Shown one piece after another: positions 33,620 through 42,478 of a stretch of DNA of 64,000 nt. The DNA is from JANPCX01 sp046049865 (GTDB lineage: Bacteria; Pseudomonadota; Gammaproteobacteria; Burkholderiales; Burkholderiaceae_C). Position 1 is the stretch's first letter. Each line of letters opens with the position of its first letter. The notes under the pieces are model-generated. The model did no database searches. It was not told where the DNA came from and was given only the letters and a program-made list of their open reading frames with translations. Location of the stretch: positions 1 through 64,000 of the forward strand of contig JBJOQO010000006.1 of NCBI GenBank assembly GCA_046049865.1. The letters are read 5' to 3'. The position numbers and the translations under genes are program-made.

Positions 33620-34459
33620 TTATTTCCCGATATTGATCAAAGGTGCCGTTTGCATATTGGCTGGGATAACGACCGTCGTGGTACCACCCTTTTCGGCGAA
33701 TTTGTGTAGCGCCAAGTTGGACTCATGCTGAAGGTACTCGCGGGTCAAGCTTTGGTTGATGATTTGGTTGGATTTGGCAATACCCTCGGCCTTCTTCACC
33801 TCAACCTGCGCTTCGGCTTCCGCAATGGCGATGCGTTGTTTGGTGGTCTCCAGTTGCTTCTGCGCGGCCACCGAGTCTTGAATGGCTTTTTCAATTGCTG
33901 GGTCGGTGGTCAAGGCCCGAATGACCACACGTGTGATCGTAAAGACGCCTTTGTCGTTCGCATCCAGCTCGACCTGGAGCGCCTTGCTCACGGCCGAAGC
34001 TAATTCATCACGGCGTGTATGCATGATCAGGCTGTCAATGCGTGAAGCTTCTTCATACACCGAATTGCGAGCCAAGCGCTGCAGCATGGCATAGGAAGGA
34101 AGGTTGACTCGGCTGCCTTCGTCACGTGTGTGCTGGCCAGCGTACTTCACGTACAAGTCTGCGACGGAACCCGCAGCAACACGGTAATACACAGTGACAT
34201 CCAGGTCACGCAGCGACAGGTTGTCGCGGGCTTTGGGGGTCAGGTCATTCAGATCCAAGCCAATCTCTTTTGCCGAGAACTTCTGAACACTGCTCACGCC
34301 AGGAACCCCGAAATACAGTCCAGGCTCAACCTCGTCCAGATTAACTTTTCCAAGCGTCGTGCGAACTCCGACATTGCCAGACTCAACGGTGCCGCAACTG
34401 GTCACCATCAGCACGACGCCAACAATCAGCACCAACCCCGTCAACACACGAAGAAGCAT
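33620..34459 (-). CDS. SPFH/prohibitin-like protein with lipobox-like N-terminus
   Basis: The 279-residue protein starts with one hydrophobic helix ending V-L-M-V-T-S-C-G. An SPFH (band 7) domain follows, beginning G-N-V-G-V-R-T-T-L-G-K-V. A C-terminal helix rich in Ala, Glu and Lys (A-I-A-E-A-E-A-Q-V-E-V-K-K-A-E-G) is typical of prohibitin-like proteins. SPFH proteins assemble into large membrane-microdomain cages. ATG 34457-34459 is chosen because GAAGGG lies at good spacing; ATG 34465 is too close to it. The Cys position fits a lipobox, so lipidation is possible. Confidence 0.85.
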   Translation of the reverse strand: MLLRVLTGLVLIVGVVLMVTSCGTVESGNVGVRTTLGKVNLDEVEPGLYFGVPGVSSVQKFSAKEIGLDLNDLTPKARDNLSLRDLDVTVYYRVAAGSVADLYVKYAGQHTRDEGSRVNLPSYAMLQRLARNSVYEEASRIDSLIMHTRRDELASAVSKALQVELDANDKGVFTITRVVIRALTTDPAIEKAIQDSVAAQKQLETTKQRIAIAEAEAQVEVKKAEGIAKSNQIINQSLTREYLQHESNLALHKFAEKGGTTTVVIPANMQTAPLINIGK

Positions 34460-34684
34460 AAACATCCCTTCAAAAACAGCAGCGAACGCCACGCAAGAAT
34501 TATGTCTGCGATTCGTCGTGAAGCCTTTTTGGTCTCGGACCGCTCAAACTCACCCAGAAGGTTGACTCCAGTCGCACCACACGCCACCACCGGATGCTGA
34601 TCAAGCCACCTCGCGAAGACCCACCAAACACATGCATCACCACCCCTAGAATCCCCGCAAGACAAGAATCAACCGAGGAGCACT

Positions 34685-37600
34685 ATGGGCTGGATGGGTT
34701 TGGTACTGGGCCTCTTGGCCGCGTGGATCATCGGCGAGATCGTGGGATGGCATGGTGGCGGTTTGGTGGTGATGGGTGGACTGGGCGGTTGGTTGATCAA
34801 CCGTTTGCAGCAACGGCTCACCCGCAGTGAGAACCAGCTCAAGTTGGAGTTAAAAACGCTGCGCGAACAGGTGGTGGCCTTACAAACCCGAGAGGTGGGG
34901 CAGGCGCCACAAGCTGCGACCACTTCGGCAGCCGAGATCGCCCCGGTCGGCAACACCCCCGTATTCCAACCGATTCAACCCAGTGCCCCTTCCGCAGCCC
35001 TCGCGTCAACCCTGACGGTACCGGCTGCTTCAACAGTTGCGAGCGTTTCCCCTTCGGCAACATCGTCAGCCAAGAATTTGGAGTCTGACTGGTTCGATAC
35101 ATTTCCGGGCTCGGCGCCTGCTGAAAGTGCGCGTGCTTCCGCGTCGGCACCATCAACAACTGCCGCCTCGAACAACATCGACCTCACACCCGAAGTCGAC
35201 GAAAAATCACTGCACATCACCAGCTCCCTCGGTGCCAGTGTGCGCGCTTGGTTCACCGGCGGCAACACCATCGTGCGTGTGGCGGTGCTGATTTTGTTCA
35301 TTGGCGTGGCCTTCTTGTTACGTTACGCAGCCGAGCGGACCACAGTACCCATTGAGCTGCGGCTGGCTGGCGTGGTGCTGGTGGGTGTGGCGTTGGTGGC
35401 AGTGGGCAGACGGCTGCTTCAAAAGCGGCGAGGGTATGCGCTCTCATTGCAAGGCGCCGGCGTGGGCATGGTGTACCTCACGCTTTTCGCCGCTTACCGT
35501 TTGTATGGCCTGATGCCCGCCGGATTGGCTTTTGCTCTGCTGGGACTGATGGCGGCCATCACCGCCGTGCTGGCCGTCAGCCAAAACGCCCTGCCGTTGG
35601 CAGTGCTGGGTTTTGGTGGTGCTTTCCTCGCACCCGTGCTCACGAGCACCGGTCAGGGCAGCCATGTGGGTTTATTCAGCTACTGCTTGCTGCTGAACCT
35701 GGCCATTGCTTGGATCGCGCAGCGCCAAGCCTGGAAGCTGCTGAACGTGGTCGGCTTTTTCTTCACCTTCACGCTGGCGGGCGCCTGGGGTGCCAAGGCC
35801 TACACGGCAGAACACTTTTGGACGACTGAGCCCTTCCTGGTCATTCACTTTTTGCTCTACCTCTTCATCGCGGTGCAGTACACCCAGCAGATCTTGAAGG
35901 CCGAATCCACATCAGGCAGCACCTTGCCTGCGGTGGACGGCAGCTTGCTCTTTGGTGTGCCCATCGTGGCCTTTGGTCTGCAAGCGGGCATGTTGAAAGA
36001 CCAACCACTGGCGCTCGCCATCAGCGCAGCGGTGCTGTCCGCCATTTACTTGCTGGTGGGCCGCTGGTTGTGGCGGCAAGCGGGGCAGCGAATGCTCTTG
36101 TTGGTGGAAGGCCTGCTCGCCCTGGGCGTGATCTTCCTGGCCCTGGTGGTGCCCTTGGCGCTGGATGCACGCTGGACGTCGGCTGCCTGGGCGATACAGG
36201 GCGCCGGTGTTCTGTGGGTGGGCTTACGCCAGCGCCGCTGGTGGGCAGCGGGCATGGGCTTGCTGTTGCAAGGTGGCGCGGCGGTGACGTTCTGGAACTC
36301 GGTTTCAACACGCACCTCGGGCTGGGCGGTGGAACAGGGCATCGTGCCGGCAGCAGCGCAAGGTTTCACACCGTTTGCGAATGCAGAGTTTTTTGGCGTG
36401 CTGGTCTTGGCAGGTGCCGCGCTCTTCAGTGCGCGTTTGTTGAAGCAACAAATGCAACAACTGCCGCATGAAGCCCCCACCAGCGTGGCCTCAGGGCTGC
36501 AACCCCTGCACCTGTTGATGATGGGCGTGGGCGCATTCCAACTGTGGTGGTTCGGATGGTTGGATCTCTATGCCTGGCCCCAATCAACACTGGACATGGC
36601 CTTCCTGGGTGCCTGTTGGAGCGCCCTCTTGGTCGTGGTGTTTGAGCTTGCACAGCGGGGGCTGCGTTGGCCAGACCTGCGCTGGCCAGCGCGCGCCTTC
36701 ATGCTGACGGCCTTGCTGGCCTCCACATCCGGCGTGCTGGACCACTTCGGCTCGGTGTATGCCAGCTGGACACGCCTGACTCAAGGTTGGGGCTGGCTTG
36801 AAGCGCTGGGCTTGGTCGCATTGGGATGGTGGTTGCACCATCGCCAACAAGACCGCGAACGCGACACCTTGTTGGCACCCGAAGGGGTGGTGTTGGCTTG
36901 GTACGCCATGCTGCAAAGTGGTTCGTTCCTCTACACCGCAGGCGCGCACCTCGTGGCGCGCCACGAGGGCTGGACGCCCACCGCCGCCATCCTCTTGCCC
37001 ACCTTGATCGCGCTATTTTTGATTAGCCGTGCGGCCCTGCAGCGCTGGCCCGTGGGCGAGGCGCTCATGCTCTACCGCCGCGCCGTCTTTCAACCTTGGC
37101 AAGTGCTGCTGTGCCTGTGGGTGGTGTTGGTGAACGCCTTTTCCGACGCACGCATGGCGCCGCTGCCCTACCTGCCCTTGCTCAACCCCATCGACCTCGG
37201 GCATGGTTTGATCTTGGTCTACTGCCTGCGTTTGTCCCGACTCGGCACGTTGACCGAACCAACGAATGCAGGCACCCCACACGGGCGTTTTGCCACTGGC
37301 GTGATGGCTGCCCTGGCTTTTTGGTGGCTGAACTCACTCCTGATTCGCACCCTGCACCACTGGGCCGGCACACCGATGTGGGAACACGGCGCACTGGACT
37401 CTGCCTTGGTGCAAACCAGCCTCACCGTCTTGTGGACACTCAGCGCCTTGGTCACCATGCTGTACGCCACGCGCAAAGCCTCTGTCGACCGCGCCAGAAA
37501 CGTATGGATGGTGGGCGCAGCCTTGCTCGCGGTCGTGGTGCTGAAACTGTTTGTGGTGGACCTCTCCAACGTCGGCACCTTGCAGCGCATCGTCTCCTTC

Positions 37601-37690
37601 CTGGCGGTGGGTGGCTTGATGTTGGTGATTGGTTATGTCTCACCCATGCCGCCTGCGGCAGTGCAGGCCCACAAGGAGAAAAACCCATGA
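34685..37690 (+). CDS. DUF2339 family large polytopic membrane protein
   Basis: A 1001-residue protein. An N-terminal hydrophobic hairpin is followed by a short charged coiled coil (about residues 38-65) and a Ser/Ala/Pro-rich linker (about 75-170). Then come at least twenty predicted transmembrane helices to the C-terminus. Domain order and size match COG5373/DUF2339. The biochemical role of the family is unknown, and envelope or polysaccharide functions are only speculative. The stop overlaps the DUF3999 start by 4 bp. GAGGAG precedes the ATG, and a TAGAAT box lies about 40 bp upstream. Confidence 0.9.
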   Translation: MGWMGLVLGLLAAWIIGEIVGWHGGGLVVMGGLGGWLINRLQQRLTRSENQLKLELKTLREQVVALQTREVGQAPQAATTSAAEIAPVGNTPVFQPIQPSAPSAALASTLTVPAASTVASVSPSATSSAKNLESDWFDTFPGSAPAESARASASAPSTTAASNNIDLTPEVDEKSLHITSSLGASVRAWFTGGNTIVRVAVLILFIGVAFLLRYAAERTTVPIELRLAGVVLVGVALVAVGRRLLQKRRGYALSLQGAGVGMVYLTLFAAYRLYGLMPAGLAFALLGLMAAITAVLAVSQNALPLAVLGFGGAFLAPVLTSTGQGSHVGLFSYCLLLNLAIAWIAQRQAWKLLNVVGFFFTFTLAGAWGAKAYTAEHFWTTEPFLVIHFLLYLFIAVQYTQQILKAESTSGSTLPAVDGSLLFGVPIVAFGLQAGMLKDQPLALAISAAVLSAIYLLVGRWLWRQAGQRMLLLVEGLLALGVIFLALVVPLALDARWTSAAWAIQGAGVLWVGLRQRRWWAAGMGLLLQGGAAVTFWNSVSTRTSGWAVEQGIVPAAAQGFTPFANAEFFGVLVLAGAALFSARLLKQQMQQLPHEAPTSVASGLQPLHLLMMGVGAFQLWWFGWLDLYAWPQSTLDMAFLGACWSALLVVVFELAQRGLRWPDLRWPARAFMLTALLASTSGVLDHFGSVYASWTRLTQGWGWLEALGLVALGWWLHHRQQDRERDTLLAPEGVVLAWYAMLQSGSFLYTAGAHLVARHEGWTPTAAILLPTLIALFLISRAALQRWPVGEALMLYRRAVFQPWQVLLCLWVVLVNAFSDARMAPLPYLPLLNPIDLGHGLILVYCLRLSRLGTLTEPTNAGTPHGRFATGVMAALAFWWLNSLLIRTLHHWAGTPMWEHGALDSALVQTSLTVLWTLSALVTMLYATRKASVDRARNVWMVGAALLAVVVLKLFVVDLSNVGTLQRIVSFLAVGGLMLVIGYVSPMPPAAVQAHKEKNP

Positions 37691-39255
37691 AGCCACAAAC
37701 CTTGATCGGCGCACTGCAAGGTTGGGGGCGCACCGCTTGCGTTGTGATGTTGTTGGCGCCCACGATGTCGGGTTTTGCAAGCGACACGACCAGCCAGTCT
37801 GCTGACCTGAGCCCACGTTATGCCGCCATCGCACCCATCCAATTGGTTCCGCAAGAAGGCCTGCAGCGGCTGGCCCTGCCCCTGCCGGTTTTGCAAGCCT
37901 CACGCAGCAACACATCGAACACCGCGTGGGCGGATGTGCGGGTGCTGGACGCCACAGGCCGCCCCGTGCCCACGGCTTGGCTGCCTACCACCGCACCGGT
38001 GAGCACCCAGACCGAGACCGAACTCACCTCCGCTGCCTTGCCCAAGTTCGCGTGGCCCAGCAGTACAAACAGCGGCAACACCTCCCTGGCGGCAGACCAC
38101 GCCGATTTGCGAGTTCAAATCAACAGCAGCGGTGCCGTGGTCAAGATTGAATCGTCCAAGCCCAGCACTGCGGCAAGCTCCAACGCGGCCGTCGCCCCAA
38201 GGGTTTGGCTGCTGGACTTGAGCGCCCTGCCCCGCGCTGGACGCAGCATTGATCGGCTGCAACTCGACTGGCCCGCACAGCCGCAAGGCGTGAGCAGCCG
38301 GGTCGATGTGGAAGGCAGCGATGATGCTCAGCGCTGGAGCCGCATCACCTCAGGCCCCTTGCTGGAACTGCCCACGCTGAACCCAGCCTCGGCTGCATCT
38401 GACACGTCAGCATCTACGACCTCCACCCAGGGCGCGCCCAGCGTCAAACACGTGGACTGGCCCAGCGGGGTCGCCATGCCCCGTTACCTGCGTCTGAGTT
38501 TTGATCAACCCCTGGCCTTGAGCAAGGCGCAACTGCGCTGGACGGCCACGCAAGCGCCCGTGCCACTGTCCACCGCCACCGTGCAATTTCAAGCCGTCGC
38601 GGCAGACGACAAACAGCCCGCCCACTGGGCCCTGGATTTGCAGGGCGCGGTGCCCATCCAACAACTGCAACTGAAACTGCCGCAAGTCAACACCGTGCTC
38701 GGCCTGCGTTTGCAGCAACGCAACGATGCCCGCGAGGCCTGGCAAGACGTGACCTCTTTTGTCGCTTGGCGATTGCAACGAGGCGGCAGCGAACAACAAT
38801 CAGCCGCCATCGAATGGCCCCCATCAGCCTCCACGACTTCAGCCCGCGCAATGCGCTACTGGCGTTTGATCCCCGACGGCCGCACCGCCCAACTCCCCGC
38901 CCAGCCCCTGACCGCCACCATCGGCTGGCAAAGCCCGCAACTGCTGTTGGTGGCGCAAGGCGGCGGCGCACTGCGCCTGGCGGTGGGCCGCGAGCGCGAC
39001 GCAGGCGCCACCGTGGCGTGGCAAACCTTGGTGCCTGGGGCCGACGAAGCCGCACTCCAACGTTTGCCCGAAGCGGGGTTGGGGCTACTGGCTCAACAGG
39101 TGGTTGCTGACCCCAAATTCAATCAACGCATCCAGGACGCCAGCCCTGAAGACCAGCGGCGATGGTTGTTGTGGGGCGTGCTCGCGTTGGCGGTGGTGGG
39201 GTTGGGGGGGTTGGCTTGGCGGTTGGGCAAGGACATGAAAGGAAATCGGCTGTAG
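37687..39255 (+). CDS. DUF3999 family periplasmic protein
   Basis: This 522-residue protein has a signal peptide (L-L-A-P-T-M-S-G-F-A-S about residue 32). A large Ser/Thr/Gln-rich, beta-sandwich-like periplasmic region follows. One C-terminal transmembrane helix (W-L-L-W-G-V-L-A-L-A-V-V-G-L-G-G) is followed by a basic tail. DUF3999 genes usually follow DUF2339 genes, as here with a 4-bp overlap. The two products probably form one envelope complex of unknown task. Confidence 0.9.
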   Translation: MKPQTLIGALQGWGRTACVVMLLAPTMSGFASDTTSQSADLSPRYAAIAPIQLVPQEGLQRLALPLPVLQASRSNTSNTAWADVRVLDATGRPVPTAWLPTTAPVSTQTETELTSAALPKFAWPSSTNSGNTSLAADHADLRVQINSSGAVVKIESSKPSTAASSNAAVAPRVWLLDLSALPRAGRSIDRLQLDWPAQPQGVSSRVDVEGSDDAQRWSRITSGPLLELPTLNPASAASDTSASTTSTQGAPSVKHVDWPSGVAMPRYLRLSFDQPLALSKAQLRWTATQAPVPLSTATVQFQAVAADDKQPAHWALDLQGAVPIQQLQLKLPQVNTVLGLRLQQRNDAREAWQDVTSFVAWRLQRGGSEQQSAAIEWPPSASTTSARAMRYWRLIPDGRTAQLPAQPLTATIGWQSPQLLLVAQGGGALRLAVGRERDAGATVAWQTLVPGADEAALQRLPEAGLGLLAQQVVADPKFNQRIQDASPEDQRRWLLWGVLALAVVGLGGLAWRLGKDMKGNRL

Positions 39256-39368
39256 GTCGAGCAACTCCTGGCTGCTCGCCAAAAATGGTGTTGGTGCTGA
39301 TACCGCCGTCGAAGCATCTTTTCAAACCAGCTGCCGATCAAAATTGCGTATGTTTCAGTGAGTCTCCA

Positions 39369-39932
39369 ATGGACTATTTCGAGAACATCATCTCCACACT
39401 GCTTGAAGCCGAGGGCTATTGGGTTCGCAGGTCATTCAAAGTCAACGTGACAAAGGAAGAGAAGCGCCAAATTGGAAAGCACTCGATTCCCAGGCCGGAG
39501 ATTGACCTCGTTGCGCTCAATTTTTCCAGGAACGAGGTACTCGCCCTTGAGGCGAAATCCTTTCTTGATTCACCGGGCGTGTCTCACAAGGAACTACTGG
39601 AAGAACATGATGCCCCGCAAGGAAGGTACAAACTTTTTACCTCTGAACGCTACCGCACGGTCGTCTTGTCACGCTTGCTGTCAGATCTCATTGAATGCGG
39701 GATGGCCAATCCGGACACAAAAATCATCCTTGGCCTTGCCGCTGGCAAGGTCTACCAAGGTCGAAGTGAACCCATCAGAGATTTCATGTCGGCCAAGAAT
39801 TGGTTTTTTTGGTCGCCCGAGGACATAAAAAAAATGGTGGAGGCTCTCGCGCAGCGTGGGTACGAAAACGACCCAGCCATCATCACCGCCAAAATTTTGA
39901 TGCGACGAACTCAGAGTTCACCGAAATCCTGA
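39369..39932 (+). CDS. Orphan protein with PD-(D/E)XK nuclease-like core
   Basis: In this 187-residue protein the first helix (L-L-E-A-E-G-Y-W-V-R-R-S) leads to two strands, P-E-I-D-L-V-A-L and V-L-A-L-E-A-K-S. Asp46, Glu61 and Lys63 fit the D...E-x-K active site of the PD-(D/E)XK nuclease superfamily. The remainder is alpha/beta with a strand I-I-L-G-L-A-A-G-K-V. There is no DNA-binding domain, partner methylase or toxin neighbour. Codon use looks less GC-rich than in its neighbours. Nuclease activity is inferred from the motif only. Confidence 0.6.
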   Translation: MDYFENIISTLLEAEGYWVRRSFKVNVTKEEKRQIGKHSIPRPEIDLVALNFSRNEVLALEAKSFLDSPGVSHKELLEEHDAPQGRYKLFTSERYRTVVLSRLLSDLIECGMANPDTKIILGLAAGKVYQGRSEPIRDFMSAKNWFFWSPEDIKKMVEALAQRGYENDPAIITAKILMRRTQSSPKS

Positions 39933-40004
39933 TCCACCTTCTGCCCGAACGAACCCTGGCATCATTCGCCCCTCCCCTCACAACCGCGACCGAAAGCCCG
40001 CACC

Positions 40005-40352
40005 ATGAACACCACAGAATCTGGCCTCCAATATGAAGACACCGTCGTCGGCAGCGGCAATGAAGCACGCGCGGGCAACGACGTTACCGTTCACTACACC
40101 GGCTGGCTCTATGCCGATGGCCAAAAAGGCAGCAAATTCGACAGCAGCAAAGACCGCAACGACCCCTTTGCCTTCAGCCTCGGCGCCGGTATGGTGATTC
40201 GCGGTTGGGACGAAGGCGTGCAAGGCATGAAAGTCGGCGGCACGCGCGTGCTGGTCATTCCGCCTGAGCTGGGCTACGGCGCACGCGGTGCGGGTGGTGT
40301 GATTCCGCCCAATGCCACCTTGATGTTTGAAGTGGAACTGTTGGGCGTTTGA
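40005..40352 (+). CDS. FKBP-type peptidyl-prolyl cis-trans isomerase
   Basis: A compact 115-residue FKBP domain with V-H-Y-T-G-W-L, K-F-D-S-S, F-S-L-G-A-G-M-V-I-R-G-W-D-E-G, and A-G-G-V-I-P-P-N-A-T-L. No signal peptide is present, so it is a cytoplasmic folding helper. Its stop and the next gene's ATG overlap as TGATG, implying coupled translation. Confidence 0.95.
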   Translation: MNTTESGLQYEDTVVGSGNEARAGNDVTVHYTGWLYADGQKGSKFDSSKDRNDPFAFSLGAGMVIRGWDEGVQGMKVGGTRVLVIPPELGYGARGAGGVIPPNATLMFEVELLGV

Positions 40353-41278
40353 TGCCTGTCCTTTACGACGTGGTGCACACCACCGTGTACCGCTACCGAG
40401 AGGCGGTGTCGTTCGGCGAGCACCGCGTCATGTTCCGTCCGCGCGAAAGCCATGACCTGCGCGTGCTGGCCACTGACTTGCAGGTCAGCCCGCCATCGGA
40501 TGTGCGGATGATTCAAGACCCGCACTCCAATTCGGTCGCCCTGGTGCAGCCGCGAGAAGAGAGCAACGAGCTGCGCATCGTCTGCAGCTTCACCATTGAA
40601 CATGCGCACAGCAACAACCTGGAGTTGCCGCTGTCGCCTTCGGCCGAGCTTTTCCCTTTTGCCTACAGCGTGGAAGAACGTTTTGATTTGGAGCAATACC
40701 TGCGACCCCATCATGACGACCCGCATGGTGACTTAAGCGCCTGGGCGCGCCAGTTTCTTCGCACCGACGGCCCCACCCATACCCGCGACATGATGGTGGC
40801 CATGAACCAATTCATCCGCGATAACTTTCGCTACCAGTCGCGTGACGAAGAAGGCACGCAAAGCCCGCTACAAACCTTGCAGTTGCGCAGCGGCTCGTGC
40901 CGCGACTTTGCGCTGCTGATGATGGAAGCCTTGCGCCGCTTGGGTGTGGCCACACGTTTTGTATCGGGTTATTTGTACGACCCCAGCAGCGACGACGGCG
41001 AGCATGTTCCGGACGACACGGCCATAGCCCCCGCACATGAAACCGCTGATCAAAACGTGACCGGCGCGGGTTACACCCATGCCTGGTTGCAGGCCTATTT
41101 GCCCGGCGCCGGTTGGGTGCCTTTTGACCCCACCAACGCCCTCACAGGTGGCAACCAGCTGATTCGTGTGGGCGTGACCCGTGATCCGAGCCTGGCCGCG
41201 CCTGTTTCCGGGGTTTGGTACGGCAAACCCAACGACTACCTCGGCATGACCGTGGGCGTGACCGTGAAGCGCCGCTGA
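40352..41278 (+). CDS. Transglutaminase-like cysteine protease family protein
   Basis: The 308-residue protein has an N-terminal bacterial transglutaminase-like beta domain (L-Y-D-V-V-H-T-T-V-Y-R-Y). The catalytic domain follows with Cys183 (S-G-S-C-R-D-F), His243 (Y-T-H-A-W) and Asp259 (V-P-F-D-P-T-N). It lacks a signal peptide, so it is probably cytoplasmic. In Actinobacteria and proteobacteria such genes often accompany circularly permuted ATP-grasp genes, but none is here. The substrate is unknown. Confidence 0.9.
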   Translation: MPVLYDVVHTTVYRYREAVSFGEHRVMFRPRESHDLRVLATDLQVSPPSDVRMIQDPHSNSVALVQPREESNELRIVCSFTIEHAHSNNLELPLSPSAELFPFAYSVEERFDLEQYLRPHHDDPHGDLSAWARQFLRTDGPTHTRDMMVAMNQFIRDNFRYQSRDEEGTQSPLQTLQLRSGSCRDFALLMMEALRRLGVATRFVSGYLYDPSSDDGEHVPDDTAIAPAHETADQNVTGAGYTHAWLQAYLPGAGWVPFDPTNALTGGNQLIRVGVTRDPSLAAPVSGVWYGKPNDYLGMTVGVTVKRR

Positions 41279-41292
41279 ACGCTCAAAGCACC

Positions 41293-41631
41293 ATGCTGGA
41301 ATCGCTCGCCGTCTTGCTCGCATTTCAGCTGCTGGGTGAAGCGCTGAGTTATGGCTTGAAGTTGCCCATTCCGGGCCCGGTAATTGGTTTGGTGGCCCTC
41401 TTTTTGGTGTGGCCCCGCCTGCCTTCCTGGCACAAGGACTTGGCCGAGGTATCGACCACCATCCTCGGGCACCTGGGGCTGCTCTTCGTTCCCGCCGGGG
41501 TGGGCGTGATGCTGCATGTGGGTTTGATTGCCGCTTGGTGGGCGCCTTTGCTGCTCGCTTTGGTGCTGAGCACCGCAGTGACCGTGGTCTGTGTGGCTTG
41601 GGTTTTTTCCCGTTGGGCCAAAACCGAATGA
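41293..41631 (+). CDS. CidA/LrgA family membrane protein
   Basis: This 112-residue protein has four transmembrane helices. The family-typical start is A-F-Q-L-L-G-E-A-L, followed by L-P-I-P-G-P-V-I-G-L. The fourth segment contains F-V-P-A-G-V-G-V-M. Family members are holin-like or small-metabolite transporters. The ATG start is 14 bp after the transglutaminase gene. The stop overlaps the LrgB-like gene by 4 bp. Confidence 0.92.
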   Translation: MLESLAVLLAFQLLGEALSYGLKLPIPGPVIGLVALFLVWPRLPSWHKDLAEVSTTILGHLGLLFVPAGVGVMLHVGLIAAWWAPLLLALVLSTAVTVVCVAWVFSRWAKTE

Positions 41632-42392
41632 GCACGCAGCCTCCCAGCCCCACACTGTTGCCCGAACCCATTGCGCAGCTCTGGGTCTACCTGGGGACCA
41701 GCCCCTTGCTGTGGTTGGCGCTGACGGTGTGGGCCTATTTGCTGGCCGTGCGCTTGCAGCGCGCGTGCAAGGGCAGCGCCTGGGCCAATCCGGTGATGTT
41801 GGCAGTGGCCATGCTGGTCACGGTGTTGGCTGTCAGTGGCACGCCCTACCCCACTTACTTTCAGGGTGCGCAGTTTGTGCACTTCCTGCTGGGGACCGCC
41901 ACCGTGGCGCTGGCCATTCCGCTGCGTCGGCAATGGAGCCAGGTACGTGTCGTGCTCACACCCTTGATGGGCGCCGTGCTGCTCGGCAATGTGGTGGGCG
42001 CCTGCGTCGCCATGGCGGTGCTCAAACTGTGGGGCGCGCCTATGCATTTGCTGATGTCCATTGCCCCGAAGTCGGTGACGGCGCCCGTGGCCATGGGTAT
42101 CTCAGAAAAAATCGGCGGCTTGCCCGCACTCACAGCGGTGCTGGTCATCCTCACCGGCATCTTGGGTGCCACTTTAGCCACCCCCTTGCTCGCCGCACTG
42201 CGTTTGCACAACGACGCTGCACGCGGTTTGGCCCTGGGCGTGGCTGCACACGGCATCGGCACAGCCCGGGCATTTCAACTGGGTGAAACGGCGGGCACAT
42301 TTGCCGGGGTGGGCATGGCGCTGAGCACCTTGGTGGCGTCGCTGCTGGTGCCGCTGATGGCGACGTTGTTCGCACGCTTGACCGGCGTTTGA
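41628..42392 (+). CDS. LrgB/CidB family membrane protein
   Basis: The 254-residue partner of the preceding CidA/LrgA protein has about seven transmembrane helices. Family signatures include A-L-A-I-P-L-R-R-Q-W near the third helix, S-I-A-P-K-S-V-T-A-P-V-A, and G-V-A-A-H-G-I-G-T-A-R-A. In other bacteria LrgAB-like pairs influence autolysis or export pyruvate, lactate or glycolate. The role here is open. No LytTR or LysR regulator is adjacent. Confidence 0.93.
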   Translation: MSTQPPSPTLLPEPIAQLWVYLGTSPLLWLALTVWAYLLAVRLQRACKGSAWANPVMLAVAMLVTVLAVSGTPYPTYFQGAQFVHFLLGTATVALAIPLRRQWSQVRVVLTPLMGAVLLGNVVGACVAMAVLKLWGAPMHLLMSIAPKSVTAPVAMGISEKIGGLPALTAVLVILTGILGATLATPLLAALRLHNDAARGLALGVAAHGIGTARAFQLGETAGTFAGVGMALSTLVASLLVPLMATLFARLTGV

Positions 42393-42478
42393 TCACAGCC
42401 CCGCAGACGCAAGACCCCTGGTCAGCGCTGCTGGATTGAGCGTGTCAAACTCTGCTGCACCCCACAGAAACACCCTCC

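Noticed and set aside
37096..37686. Upstream extension of the DUF3999 open frame
   Set aside because: This part is a shadow of the DUF2339 C-terminus. The signal peptide and the 4-bp overlap fix the start at 37687.
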